A stretch of DNA of 5,729 nucleotides from CAZODA01 sp964578485 (GTDB taxonomy: Bacteria > Bacteroidota > Bacteroidia > Bacteroidales > Marinilabiliaceae), in contig CAZODA010000095.1 of assembly GCA_964578485.1 (NCBI GenBank), forward strand, positions 1-5,729. Direction: 5' to 3'. The notes under the pieces were generated by a model. The model worked only from the letters and a program-made list of their open reading frames with translations, was not told the DNA's origin and ran no database searches. Positions 1 to 5,709 of this stretch are shown here, in pieces. Within the stretch, counting starts at the first letter, position 1, and every line of letters starts with the position of its first letter. The translations under genes were made by a program, and so were the position numbers.

Positions 1-26
1 ATAAAACCGGACCCTCTGATTAATAC

Positions 27-50
27 TTACACACTTTACGGGATAGTGTC
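27..50. repeat. Imperfect inverted repeat, possible mobile-element end
   Basis: Arms ACACT (31-35) and AGTGT (45-49) flank a 9-base spacer containing ACGGG. The 24-base block beginning TTACACAC and ending AGTGTC resembles, from memory only, terminal repeats of IS256-type insertion sequences in Bacteroidota, which would place an element to the left of the window with its right end near base 50. No transposase sequence is visible in the 26 bases before it. It has no T-run on either strand, so it is a poor terminator. The inverted repeat itself is seen directly; the mobile-element reading is an inference. Confidence 0.25.
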
Positions 51-116
51 TAATTCGTGGACAAAACATTTGTTTTTAACTTAGAATGCTCAACAACCAA
101 GATTTAGCTCTGCGTG

Positions 117-147
117 AACCCTAAACTCGAAACCCTAAACTCGAAAC
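117..147. repeat. 14-bp tandem repeat, two full copies plus 3 bases
   Basis: The unit AACCCTAAACTCGA occurs exactly at 117-130 and again at 131-144, followed by AAC at 145-147. It sits 15 bases past the stop codon of the carboxyltransferase gene. Short tandem repeats of this flavour are common in intergenic DNA of Bacteroidota. No coding or regulatory role is evident. Confidence 0.8.
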
Positions 148-161
148 ACATTGTTTACTGT

Positions 162-1721
162 TTACAATGGAATATTACTATGCTTCTTAGGTGGATTTGT
201 AAGCTTTTTCGTTTGCAGGCTTTCAAAACCACGTATTATTCTAAAACGAGTACTTGAAGGCTCAATAACATCATCAATGTATCCATAAGAAGCTGCCTGA
301 TAAGGATTTGCAAATTTCTCCTCATATTCAGCTTCCATCTTTGAAACAAAAGCAGCCTTTTCATCAGGATCTTCCATAGCAGCAAGGGTACGTCCTTCCA
401 GCACTTCAATGGCTCCGGCAGCTCCCATGACAGCAATTTCTGCCGAGGGCCAGGCATAGTTCAGGTCTCCTCTCAACTGCTTACAACTCATAACATCATG
501 CGCTCCACCATAAGACTTACGAAGGGTAACAGTAACCTTTGGCACTGTAGCTTCACCATAGGCAAACATAAGCTTGGCACCGTGAATTATAATACCGTTA
601 TATTCTTGGGCACTTCCGGGAAGAAAACCCGGAACATCAACAAGTGTGAGTATGGGAATATTAAAAGCATCACAAAAACGTACAAAACGGGCCGCCTTCC
701 TTGAAGCATCACAATCTAAAACACCGGCAAGGAAGTTTGGTTGATTGGCAACAACCCCCGTTGATACACCGCCAAGGCGACAAAATCCCACAATAATATT
801 TTTGGCATAATCCTCATGAATTTCAAGAAACTCCTCATCATCAACAAGGGTGGTAATCACCTCTTTCATATCGTAAGGCTGATTGGGAAGATCAGGAATT
901 ATAGTATTCAAAGTATCATCAATCCTATCGATTGGATCAAGACATTCAACAAGGGGAGCCTCTTCAAGATTATTTTGGGGCAGATAAGATATTAACTGAC
1001 GAATCAATAACAAGCCCTCCTCCTCACTTTCCAAAGTAAAATGAGATACTCCCGAACGTGAAGCATGAATATGAGCTCCACCAAGCTCTTCAGTGGATAT
1101 ATCTTCACCGGTAACCGCTTTAACAACTTTGGGACCGGTAACAAACATATAACTCGTGCTTTCGGTCATCATAATAAAATCGGTGAGAGCAGGTGAGTAA
1201 ACAGCCCCTCCGGCACTTGGTCCAAATACAGCGGAAATCTGTGGAATCACTCCCGATGCCATAATATTACGCTGGAAAATTTCAGCATAACCGGCAAGGG
1301 AAGAAACACCCTCTTGAATACGTGCACCACCACTATCATTAATACCAATTATGGGAGCGCCTGTTTTCATTGCCATATCCATAATCTTACAGATCTTACC
1401 GGCGAAAGTCTCCGACAAAGATCCCCCAAAAACAGTGAAATCATGTGAAAAAACATAAACCATTCTGCCATCGATAGTCCCATAACCCGTTACAACTCCG
1501 TCGCCCAAAATCTTTTTATTTTCCATACCAAAATTTGTGCAACGATGCGTAACGAACATATCAAACTCTTCAAAACTTCCTTCATCCAACAAGAGATCTA
1601 TACGCTCGCGAGCTGTCATTTTGCCCTTTTTATGCTGGGCATCAATACGCGCCTGACCACCACCCAAATATGCTTCTTTGCGTAAATCTTTTAGTTTTTT
1701 GATCTTATCCTGATTTGACAT
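162..1721 (-). CDS. mmdA: Acyl-CoA carboxyltransferase subunit (methylmalonyl-CoA decarboxylase alpha / propionyl-CoA carboxylase beta type)
   Basis: This 519-residue protein is the carboxyltransferase of a biotin-dependent complex, moving CO2 between carboxybiotin and propionyl-CoA/methylmalonyl-CoA. It has two crotonase-fold halves. The N-terminal half has FGGSLSETFAGKI (98-110), the oxyanion-hole motif SGGARIQEGV (130-139) and GPSAGGAVYSPALTD (167-181). The C-terminal half has VDVPGFLPG (361-369), RKSYGGAHDVMS (401-412) and NYAWPSAEIAVMG (421-433). Length is normal for the family (about 510-520) and the C-terminal KKHSNIPL looks complete. The start is supported by AGGAAAA at 1725-1731, a few bases before the ATG, unusual here because most genes in the window lack such a site. 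It follows the epimerase gene by 27 bases, so the two are probably co-transcribed. Whether it works as a sodium-pumping decarboxylase or an ATP-driven carboxylase depends on partners outside the window; pccB is the alternative name. Confidence 0.93.
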   Translation of the reverse strand: MSNQDKIKKLKDLRKEAYLGGGQARIDAQHKKGKMTARERIDLLLDEGSFEEFDMFVTHRCTNFGMENKKILGDGVVTGYGTIDGRMVYVFSHDFTVFGGSLSETFAGKICKIMDMAMKTGAPIIGINDSGGARIQEGVSSLAGYAEIFQRNIMASGVIPQISAVFGPSAGGAVYSPALTDFIMMTESTSYMFVTGPKVVKAVTGEDISTEELGGAHIHASRSGVSHFTLESEEEGLLLIRQLISYLPQNNLEEAPLVECLDPIDRIDDTLNTIIPDLPNQPYDMKEVITTLVDDEEFLEIHEDYAKNIIVGFCRLGGVSTGVVANQPNFLAGVLDCDASRKAARFVRFCDAFNIPILTLVDVPGFLPGSAQEYNGIIIHGAKLMFAYGEATVPKVTVTLRKSYGGAHDVMSCKQLRGDLNYAWPSAEIAVMGAAGAIEVLEGRTLAAMEDPDEKAAFVSKMEAEYEEKFANPYQAASYGYIDDVIEPSSTRFRIIRGFESLQTKKLTNPPKKHSNIPL

Positions 1722-1724
1722 AGC

Positions 1725-1731
1725 TTTTCCT
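1725..1731 (-). promoter_or_regulatory. Shine-Dalgarno-like site of the carboxyltransferase gene
   Basis: On the minus strand AGGAAAA ends 3 bases before the ATG at 1721-1719, with its AGG core about 7 bases away. It is the only clear purine-rich ribosome-binding candidate in the window and supports the chosen start. It lies in the 27-base gap after the epimerase gene, fitting separate initiation within one transcript. Confidence 0.5.
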
Positions 1732-1748
1732 ATTAATTAATAATTATT

Positions 1749-2156
1749 TTATTTTGGATGTTCACAAAGTTCCATCAATACACCAAAGGTGCTCCTTGGA
1801 TGTAAAAATGCAATATCCAAGCCTTCAGCTCCCTTGCGAGGTTTTTCATCAATCAAACGTATGCCCTGACCTTCGGCCTTTTCCAATTTCTCCTCTATAT
1901 CTGTAACAGCAAAGGCTAAATGATGAATACCTTCTCCTCTCTTTTCAATGAATTTACCAATAGGTCCCTCGGGATGAGTTGACTCAAGTAATTCTATCTT
2001 TGTATCACCAACTTTGAAAAAGGCGGTCTTTACCCTTTGGTCTTCTACTTCTTCTATGGCATAACATTTTAAACCCAATACATTTTCATAAAAAGGAATT
2101 GCTTCATCAAGACTTTTAACAGCAATACCAATATGCTCAATATGTGATGGTTTCAT
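1749..2156 (-). CDS. mce: Methylmalonyl-CoA epimerase
   Basis: This 135-residue protein is a vicinal oxygen chelate (VOC, glyoxalase-fold) enzyme that interconverts (R)- and (S)-methylmalonyl-CoA, joining B12-dependent methylmalonyl-CoA mutase to the carboxyltransferase encoded next. Two beta-alpha-beta-beta-beta modules are recognisable: IEHIGIAV (6-13) opens the first and GIHHLAFAV (76-84) the second. By spacing against the Propionibacterium enzyme, the likely metal ligands are H8, E55 (in KIELLE), H79 and E129 (in LMELCE); H79 to E129 keeps the expected 50-residue gap. Having E at the second position where the Propionibacterium enzyme has Q is common in VOC proteins. Length is normal for bacterial members. 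It is first in the operon and 27 bases before the carboxyltransferase gene, which strongly supports the assignment over a generic glyoxalase. No Shine-Dalgarno is seen. Confidence 0.93.
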   Translation of the reverse strand: MKPSHIEHIGIAVKSLDEAIPFYENVLGLKCYAIEEVEDQRVKTAFFKVGDTKIELLESTHPEGPIGKFIEKRGEGIHHLAFAVTDIEEKLEKAEGQGIRLIDEKPRKGAEGLDIAFLHPRSTFGVLMELCEHPK

Positions 2157-2561
2157 TTTATTCTTTTTAAAATTATTAATAATTGAAATTCTTATATACT
2201 CCTTTTTGCTTATATCATAAAAAAGATAAATAAAAATATAAGCCGGTTTAAATCATGGCTAAATAATACAAACTATTAACATCTCTTTTGTTAGAGGATA
2301 TGTTATTACACTCATTATCAACGATCTATTAAATCAACAAAACTTCTTAAATAATACTGAATATCAGCTTTTAAGCCAAAAATATTCTTGTAAATATATC
2401 CGTTTAAGGAATCCGAACCAAAGAGAAAATCATAAATTATAAAAAACAATAATACAAAATATCTCCTAATATCTATGATATTTTTTACCCTTACAGGGAT
2501 CATTGTTTGTGAATTTCCATTATTTTAGCTAATTAGCAAGCTCAATTTGAAAGCATAAAAA
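2157..2561. other. AT-rich divergent intergenic region
   Basis: These 405 bases separate the leftward epimerase operon from the rightward FtsE-like gene and should contain both promoters. A perfect 14-bp palindrome, AATTATTAATAATT, lies at 2171-2184, 15 bases before the epimerase start. CTTATAT occurs twice (2191-2197 and 2209-2215). A bulged inverted repeat pairs AACATCTCT (2278-2286) with AGAG (2293-2296) and ATGTT (2300-2304). On the minus strand TATTTTTG (2384-2377) matches the Bacteroidota -7 consensus TAnnTTTG, but no -33 TTTG is found at the usual distance. No convincing plus-strand promoter is seen. One doubtful small ORF is listed separately. Confidence 0.6.
2318..2503 (-). CDS. Doubtful 61-codon ORF, possible small membrane protein
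   Basis: I do not recognise this protein. It would start MIPVRVKNIID and contains a hydrophobic stretch rich in F, L, I, V and Y at about residues 16-28, followed by a mixed polar tail ending DLIDR. It lies alone in the divergent intergenic region on the same strand as the epimerase operon, 161 bases upstream of it. There is no Shine-Dalgarno, no complete promoter and no terminator attached. In DNA this AT-rich, F/I/L/Y/K-rich chance ORFs of this length are expected, so it is probably spurious. A real small transmembrane protein or a gene remnant are the alternatives. Confidence 0.15.
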   Translation of the reverse strand: MIPVRVKNIIDIRRYFVLLFFIIYDFLFGSDSLNGYIYKNIFGLKADIQYYLRSFVDLIDR

Positions 2562-3296
2562 ATGGCAAAAAAAGATCTTCCGCTTGTCAATAGTGAAGGC
2601 TGCATTATAGAAATAAGTAATGCACTCATACGACAGGATGAACATATTATACTGAAAGATGTAAATCTTAAAGTGAAACCGGGCGAATTCCTATATCTGA
2701 TAGGTCGCGTAGGTAGTGGCAAATCAAGCCTTTTAAAAACTCTCTATGGAGAGATTCCTTTGAAAGAAGGAAATGGCTTTGCGGTGGGTTATGATTTACA
2801 TTCTTTGAAGGAAAAACAGATACCCTGGCTGAGACGAAGAATGGGAATAGTGTTTCAGGATTTTCAACTGCTTATCGATCGCTCGGTCTATGACAACCTG
2901 CTCTTTGTTTTAAAAGCCACAGGATGGAAAAATCAGGTTGATATGGATTATCGTATCAGAGAAGTGCTGGCAGAAGTTGACATGGTACATAAAGGCTATA
3001 AAATGCCTCATCAACTGTCGGGAGGCGAGCAACAACGCATTGGAATTGCAAGGGCCTTGCTCAATAAACCGGACCTGCTGCTGGCCGATGAACCAACGGG
3101 AAATCTCGATCCCGATACATCAGATGAACTTATGTCGCTGCTCCATAAAATTAGTAAGGATGGCAAAACTGTGATTATGGCAACTCATAACTATAATCTG
3201 ATAAAGAAATTTCAAGGAAGAACAGTCAAGTGCCATGATGCACGCCTGACAGAAAGCGAGCAGGAAGAAATTGATTTCGACCAGTTATTAATCTAA
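2562..3296 (+). CDS. ftsE: FtsE-like ABC transporter ATP-binding protein
   Basis: This 244-residue protein is a single cytoplasmic ABC ATPase. Motifs in order are Walker A GRVGSGKSS (48-56, Lys54), Q-loop Gln99 in FQDFQLL, signature LSGGEQQR (152-159), Walker B LLLADE (172-177, catalytic Glu177), D-loop NLD (181-183) and H-loop His209 in ATHN. The DEPTGNLDP stretch and the FQDFQLLIDRSVYDNLLF region are typical of the FtsE/LolD/MacB branch, and the overall pattern best fits FtsE. FtsE pairs with the membrane protein FtsX to control peptidoglycan hydrolysis at division. No ftsX is adjacent, which is common in Bacteroidota where the two are often unlinked. The Walker A variant with RVGSGKSS replaces the usual PSGAGKST. 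The first ATG has no Shine-Dalgarno but is followed by a normal N-terminus. The flavodiiron gene follows after 65 bases on the same strand. LolD-type lipoprotein export is the main alternative. Confidence 0.85.
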   Translation: MAKKDLPLVNSEGCIIEISNALIRQDEHIILKDVNLKVKPGEFLYLIGRVGSGKSSLLKTLYGEIPLKEGNGFAVGYDLHSLKEKQIPWLRRRMGIVFQDFQLLIDRSVYDNLLFVLKATGWKNQVDMDYRIREVLAEVDMVHKGYKMPHQLSGGEQQRIGIARALLNKPDLLLADEPTGNLDPDTSDELMSLLHKISKDGKTVIMATHNYNLIKKFQGRTVKCHDARLTESEQEEIDFDQLLI

Positions 3297-3361
3297 AAAC
3301 AATGCCTCCCTACCCCACATTCTATGCGTAAATTTTGTATAAACCTATAAATTCAAATTAA

Positions 3362-4555
3362 ATGTATCAGGAAGTAAAACTTGCAGAACAGATTTATTAT
3401 GTCGGGGTGAACGACCGCCGTACCCAATTATTTGAAAATTTATGGCCCTTAGATAGAGGAATGGCCTATAACTCCTATCTTATTGTAGATGAAAAAATTA
3501 CCTTAATCGATACAGTAGAAATTTGTTATATAGACAAATTTCTGAGTAAGATACGCTCTGTCATTGGCGACAAAAAAATTGATTACCTCGTTATTAACCA
3601 TATTGAACCCGATCATTCAGGGGCATTGGAAATAATAACCAATTTATATCCCGATATAAAATTAGTTGGAAACAGCAAAACAAAGCCCATGTTAGACGGC
3701 TTCTTTGGTGTTGACAATCGTTTTGTTGAAATAGATGAAGGTGATACACTTGAACTTGGAAAATTAAAACTCAATTTCCACCTCATACCCATGGTCCACT
3801 GGCCCGAAACAATGGTAAGCTATCAGCCCGAAACTAAAATACTGTTTTCAGGTGATGCTTTTGGAAGCTTTGGAACCTTAGACGGTGCCATCTTCGATGA
3901 TGAATGCGACTTTAATTATTTTAAAGATGAAATGAGAAGATATTATTCCAATATCGTTGGAAAATATGGCAGTCCGGTGCAAAAAGCTCTTAACAAACTT
4001 TCAGGATTGGAAATTAAAATGATTGCCGCCACTCACGGTCCCATCCTTAGAAGTAATATTGCCGAAGTTTTAAAGCTATACGATATATGGAGTAAATATG
4101 AAGAGGAAGAAAAAGGCGTGGTAGTGGCATTTGCTTCTATGTACGGACATACTGAAGAAATGGCTGATGTCATTGCCCGTGAGCTTGCCCTTAATGGGAT
4201 AAAAAATATTCGTATGTATGATGTCTCCAAAACCCATGCTTCATATATAATTTCGGATATTTTCAAGTATAAAGGACTCATACTTGGAAGTCCTACCTAT
4301 ACAAATAACCTACATCCCAATATGGAAGCACTCGTTAACAAGCTAAACCATATGAGTGTGAAAAATCATGTGCTCGGAATTTTTGGATCATTTTCATGGG
4401 CAGGAAAAGCAGTTAAACAAATCACCGCCCTTGCCGAAAAACTAAACTGGGAAATAGTAGGAGAGTCGGTGGAAGTGAAACATGCACTTACCGAAGATAA
4501 ATTTGAAGCATGCCGCCGCTTAGGAAAAGCAATGGCACAACGTATCTTGGAATAA
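3362..4555 (+). CDS. Flavodiiron protein (class A, O2/NO reductase)
   Basis: This 397-residue cytoplasmic enzyme reduces O2 to water and/or NO to N2O, protecting anaerobes. The N-terminal metallo-beta-lactamase-like domain (about 1-250) carries all diiron ligands: H80, E82 and D84 in NHIEPDHSG, H146 in VHWPET, D165 in FSGDAFG and H225 in ATHGP, in almost exactly the spacing known for Desulfovibrio rubredoxin:oxygen oxidoreductase. The C-terminal flavodoxin domain (about 252-397) has the FMN-phosphate loop SMYGHTEEM (259-267), GSPTYTNN (309-316) and GSFSWAGKA (342-350). No rubredoxin or flavin-reductase domain is fused, so this is class A and needs an external electron donor (rubredoxin or similar) not encoded here. 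O2 versus NO preference cannot be read from the sequence. It lies 65 bases after the FtsE-like gene, perhaps co-transcribed, and its stop is one base from the stop of the convergent gene. Confidence 0.96.
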   Translation: MYQEVKLAEQIYYVGVNDRRTQLFENLWPLDRGMAYNSYLIVDEKITLIDTVEICYIDKFLSKIRSVIGDKKIDYLVINHIEPDHSGALEIITNLYPDIKLVGNSKTKPMLDGFFGVDNRFVEIDEGDTLELGKLKLNFHLIPMVHWPETMVSYQPETKILFSGDAFGSFGTLDGAIFDDECDFNYFKDEMRRYYSNIVGKYGSPVQKALNKLSGLEIKMIAATHGPILRSNIAEVLKLYDIWSKYEEEEKGVVVAFASMYGHTEEMADVIARELALNGIKNIRMYDVSKTHASYIISDIFKYKGLILGSPTYTNNLHPNMEALVNKLNHMSVKNHVLGIFGSFSWAGKAVKQITALAEKLNWEIVGESVEVKHALTEDKFEACRRLGKAMAQRILE

Positions 4556-4556
4556 A

Positions 4557-5075
4557 CTAAAGACCGTAAAGTTCGTTCATTTCACGTTGTATAGATGATA
4601 AAGCATCATTGAAATAAAGATTTAGATCCTTGCCTACATCTTCAATTAAAAAACGCCCCAGCTCCAAAGCTGGTGCGTTTGCATCTATACGGCCTGCAGT
4701 AGTGTTAATAAGACGAACAAGTCCTTCACGCGTTGCTTTCACCTTTTCCCATGTGGGATAAGTTACATATAACTGCATGGTGAGGTTATGATCAAACTCA
4801 TGACGAATAATTTTAAGAAGATGCTTCTGAAATTGTAAAGCCGTCATGTCATGACGCTGCTCACGCAAAACAAGGGATTCAGGATTTAAACGCTCAAGAA
4901 GCAAAGTCAAACGCTCATAAGCCTGCATACGCAGTCTAAACATTTCACTGCTCTCCTTTAAGCGTATCTCCTGATGCCGCCTCCTGTTTTCCTGACGAAT
5001 AAATAAATAAATCAGAATTAAGGTGAAGGCCATCGTTAGCAATGAAGGCAATAATATTAATACTGTTTGGTTCAT
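4557..5075 (-). CDS. Single-pass membrane protein of unknown function, Bacteroidota-type
   Basis: The 172-residue protein has one N-terminal transmembrane helix (about 5-26), immediately followed by a basic segment RQENRRRHQEIRLK (27-40), which predicts the bulk in the cytoplasm. The rest is alpha-helical and soluble: FRLRMQAYERLTLLLERLNPESLVLR (46-71), a region with HDMTALQFQKHLLKIIRHEFDHNLTMQLYV (75-104), and a C-terminal helix ending NELYGL. From memory it matches a conserved Bacteroidota family of uncharacterised proteins (I believe catalogued as DUF7935), and length fits. The HEFDH stretch (92-96) is not a zinc-protease HExxH. It follows the SPOR lipoprotein gene by 27 bases, so the pair is probably one transcript and may share an envelope role; that is an inference. 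A terminator-like hairpin lies within codons 133-142. Confidence 0.85.
   Translation of the reverse strand: MNQTVLILLPSLLTMAFTLILIYLFIRQENRRRHQEIRLKESSEMFRLRMQAYERLTLLLERLNPESLVLREQRHDMTALQFQKHLLKIIRHEFDHNLTMQLYVTYPTWEKVKATREGLVRLINTTAGRIDANAPALELGRFLIEDVGKDLNLYFNDALSSIQREMNELYGL
4648..4680 (-). terminator. Terminator-like hairpin inside the membrane protein gene
   Basis: Arms AAACGC (4651-4656) with GCGTTT (4675-4680) and CCAGCT (4658-4663) with AGCTGG (4668-4673) form a 12-bp stem broken by one mismatch (4657/4674), with a 4-base loop at 4664-4667. On the minus strand the stem leads into six T (complement of A at 4648-4653; three lie in the stem base) then AA, the form of an intrinsic terminator, yet it is within the coding sequence (codons 133-142). 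On the plus strand the hairpin starts 95 bases after the flavodiiron stop and is followed only by TTT overlapping the stem, so it would be a weaker terminator for that gene. Structure is seen; activity is inferred. Confidence 0.5.
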
Positions 5076-5102
5076 AATTATAAATTCTCTTTGTGCCTAA
5101 TG

Positions 5103-5555
5103 CTATCTACTGCGAATCAACAACCAAACATCTTTATATTGCTCATACTCACGACGTATCTGGGAAAGCCGACCGCGAGCATCGTACTCGTCATTGTAAG
5201 CTGCAACAGAAACCCGGTATAATCCTTCTTCATTTTCAAGAATTACAGGATTAAACTGCTGACGCTGAAGATCAGCCCTAAAATTACGAGCATTGTCCAA
5301 AACCCTGAAGGAACCAATTATTACATAATAACGGTAAACAGGACCGCTGTCCTCAACATGAGTAACACGCTCTTCCCTGATAACTACGGCAGGATCAACA
5401 GGAGGTGCTTCTACTTCAACTGCTATCTTTTCAGGCTCTTCCTTAACATAAATCGAATCGCTGGTATCGAAACGTGATGTGCCTTTCCGCATACTTGCAC
5501 AAGAATAAAGAAATAACAGCAAAACAGGAACTAACAAAAATAATCTGTAACGCAT
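5103..5555 (-). CDS. SPOR-domain lipoprotein
   Basis: This 150-residue protein begins with a lipoprotein signal peptide: basic MRYR, a hydrophobic core (5-16) and lipobox LYSC with the lipidated cysteine at 19. The residues after the cysteine (ASMRKG) lack the acidic cluster that Bacteroidota use for surface export, so a periplasm-facing anchor is likelier. A charged, proline-containing linker (about 25-72, with EEPEKIAVEVEAPPVDP) leads to a C-terminal SPOR domain (about 75-150): YYVIIGSFRVLDNARNFRADL opens it and GLYRVSVAAYNDEYDA (111-126) is the second typical motif. SPOR domains bind peptidoglycan strands stripped of stem peptides, typically at division sites. It is first in a two-gene unit with the membrane protein that follows after 27 bases, and a good promoter candidate lies just upstream. 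Confidence 0.9.
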   Translation of the reverse strand: MRYRLFLLVPVLLLFLYSCASMRKGTSRFDTSDSIYVKEEPEKIAVEVEAPPVDPAVVIREERVTHVEDSGPVYRYYVIIGSFRVLDNARNFRADLQRQQFNPVILENEEGLYRVSVAAYNDEYDARGRLSQIRREYEQYKDVWLLIRSR

Positions 5556-5614
5556 TATGATGAATTATTTTAAATTAATGTTTAATCGTTTATTATCACT
5601 AAAGCAATATAGCT

Positions 5615-5646
5615 CAAATATAAGTTAACAAGTAAAATAATTCAAT
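5615..5646 (-). promoter_or_regulatory. Bacteroidota-type promoter for the SPOR lipoprotein operon
   Basis: On the minus strand TATATTTG (5622-5615) exactly matches the -7 consensus TAnnTTTG used by the primary sigma factor of Bacteroidota. A -33 element ATTG (5646-5643), one base off TTTG, lies 20 bases upstream, the expected spacing. Transcription would begin near 5608, leaving a leader of about 50 bases before the ATG at 5555. The match is seen; activity is inferred. Confidence 0.5.
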
Positions 5647-5696
5647 TAACTAAGTAACTTTTTTTGTATAAGAGGGTTTTTGAGCGAAGCGAAATA

Positions 5697-5709
5697 CCGT
5701 TTTCAACGG
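5697..5709. repeat. Short hairpin at the right edge
   Basis: CCGTT (5697-5701) and AACGG (5705-5709) can pair around a TTC loop. It is preceded at 5682-5693 by GAGCGAAGCGAA, which contains GCGAAGC, a heptamer known to form a very stable DNA mini-hairpin. Neither strand has a T-run directly after the hairpin, so it is not a clear terminator. This GC-richer patch in an AT-rich spacer may be the edge of a dispersed intergenic repeat; no gene is visible. Confidence 0.35.

Noticed and set aside
119..139. CCCTAAA copies identical to the plant-type telomere unit
   Set aside because: The copies are spaced by TCGAAA rather than being head to tail, only two are present, and the surrounding genes are clearly bacterial.
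236..457. 73-codon minus-strand ORF
   Set aside because: It lies wholly inside the carboxyltransferase gene in another frame and has no family resemblance.
498..704. 68-codon plus-strand ORF
   Set aside because: It is antisense to the carboxyltransferase gene, a chance frame with no recognisable features.
2474..2493. Small hairpin CCCT/AGGG near a T-run
   Set aside because: The stem is only 4 bp and the T-run precedes it on the plus strand, so it is not a terminator in either direction.
2525..2722. 65-codon minus-strand ORF overlapping the start of the FtsE-like gene
   Set aside because: Most of it is antisense to the ATPase N-terminus including the Walker A codons; it shows no recognisable protein features.
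2938..3174. 78-codon plus-strand ORF
   Set aside because: It is an alternate frame of the FtsE-like gene; the ATPase frame has all motifs intact.
4033..4281. 82-codon minus-strand ORF
   Set aside because: It is antisense to the flavodiiron gene, with serine-rich composition typical of shadow frames.
4787..4801. HEFDH in the unknown membrane protein as a possible metalloprotease motif
   Set aside because: Zinc proteases need HExxH; here the spacing is HExDH with only two residues between E and H but a basic, non-hydrophobic setting, and there is no third ligand or membrane-protease architecture. The match is too weak to claim enzyme activity.
1722..5102. Both minus-strand gene pairs have identical 27-base gaps
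   Set aside because: The two gap sequences (1722-1748 and 5076-5102) show no similarity, so the equal length is coincidence.
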